From Solirubrobacterales bacterium (lineage in GTDB: Bacteria; Actinomycetota; Thermoleophilia; Solirubrobacterales; Solirubrobacteraceae): DNA of 5,744 nt. The stretch spans positions 1 through 5,744 of the forward strand of contig JAOPZQ010000191.1 of the NCBI GenBank assembly GCA_025964075.1, written 5' to 3'. Made by a program: the position numbers and the translations under genes. A model generated the notes under the pieces. The model was not told the DNA's origin. It saw only the letters and a list, made by a program, of their open reading frames with translations, and did no database searches. Positions 5,499-5,744 of the stretch are shown here, in pieces. The number at the start of each line of letters is the position of its first letter. Position 1 is the first letter of the stretch.

Positions 5499-5744
5499 AT
5501 GCCGCTCCATCTAGCCTTCTCGGCCGGTCATTTCGTGGACCAGGTCAGCAAAATCGGTGGCTTCGCCGCCATCGTCGGCCTGGCGGTGCTCGCGCTGCTG
5601 TACTTCAGCCAGGCGCGCGAGGTGAAGCGCCTGCGCGAGTGGGCCGCGGAGGCGCCCGACCGGGCGCAGGAGCTCGAGCACCGCCTGATGGCGCAGGCCA
5701 CGGCCGCCCGCCGGACGGTCGTCGCCCCGCGCCCCGCCGGGCAG
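5499..5744 (+). CDS. Unrecognised membrane-anchored coiled-coil protein (N-terminal 82 residues; 3' end cut off)
   Basis: An open frame runs from the ATG at 5499 to the window edge without a stop (82 codons). The N-terminus (MPLHLAFSAGHF) is short and mildly hydrophobic. A single strong transmembrane segment spans about residues 20-36 (GFAAIVGLAVLALLYF). It is followed by a charged, helix-prone stretch at about 39-72, rich in Arg, Glu and Ala (AREVKRLREWAAEAPDRAQE), that looks like a juxtamembrane coiled coil, then a Pro/Ala/Arg-rich start of a linker. Charge is concentrated after the membrane segment, which by the positive-inside rule favours a cytoplasmic C-terminal part, though the short N-terminus makes this uncertain. 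It starts 17 bases after the dehydratase stop, in the same direction. I cannot name the family. I have a weak recollection of similar N-termini in Thermoleophilia proteins that end in a LytR_C-type domain, but nothing visible here confirms it. Confidence 0.75.
   Translation, partial: MPLHLAFSAGHFVDQVSKIGGFAAIVGLAVLALLYFSQAREVKRLREWAAEAPDRAQELEHRLMAQATAARRTVVAPRPAGQ

Noticed and set aside
1..5744. CRISPR arrays, tRNA or rRNA genes, insertion sequences, rho-independent terminators, defence systems
   Set aside because: Reading both strands showed no spaced direct repeats, no transposase or recombinase motifs, no hairpin followed by a T-run, and no defence-type domains.

Overview
The window is about 70% GC, with strong G/C preference at codon third positions. 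It is gene-dense, with no gap over about 65 bases. The protein sequences, the high GC and the near absence of Shine-Dalgarno sequences fit a high-GC actinobacterium. Thermoleophilia/Solirubrobacterales is my best guess, from memory of similar proteins rather than from any search.

Layout. On the minus strand, positions 1-1289 hold two overlapping genes read leftwards: a DedA-family membrane protein (639-1289), then an undecaprenyl-diphosphatase of the UppP/BacA family (652 down to the window edge, C-terminus missing). A short divergent intergenic region (1290-1353) separates them from a rightward run on the plus strand. That run is a DegT/DnrJ/EryC1/StrS sugar aminotransferase (1354-2442), a DUF354 putative GT-B glycosyltransferase (2443-3447, start codon abutting the previous stop), a membrane-bound CapD/WbpM/PglF-type nucleotide-sugar 4,6-dehydratase (3460-5481), and the first 82 codons of an unrecognised membrane-anchored coiled-coil protein (5499-5744, cut by the window edge).

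How the genes may work together. The dehydratase and the PLP aminotransferase are the two enzyme types that turn a UDP-HexNAc into a 4-amino-4,6-dideoxy sugar nucleotide, as in the early steps of bacillosamine synthesis. The DUF354 protein is a candidate to transfer a sugar. UppP-type enzymes dephosphorylate the lipid carrier C55-PP, and DedA-family proteins have recently been linked to returning C55-P across the membrane. The window therefore reads as an envelope-glycan locus with sugar making on one strand and carrier-lipid recycling on the other. The pathway link is inference; the family assignments are direct.

The less ordinary points are: TAGAnT hexamers just upstream of three starts, two of them containing the previous gene's TAG stop; a UppP homologue with changed residues in both signature motifs; the overlapping uppP-dedA pair; and a roughly 50-residue extracytoplasmic insertion in the dehydratase. 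I saw no mobile element, CRISPR array, RNA gene or defence system.
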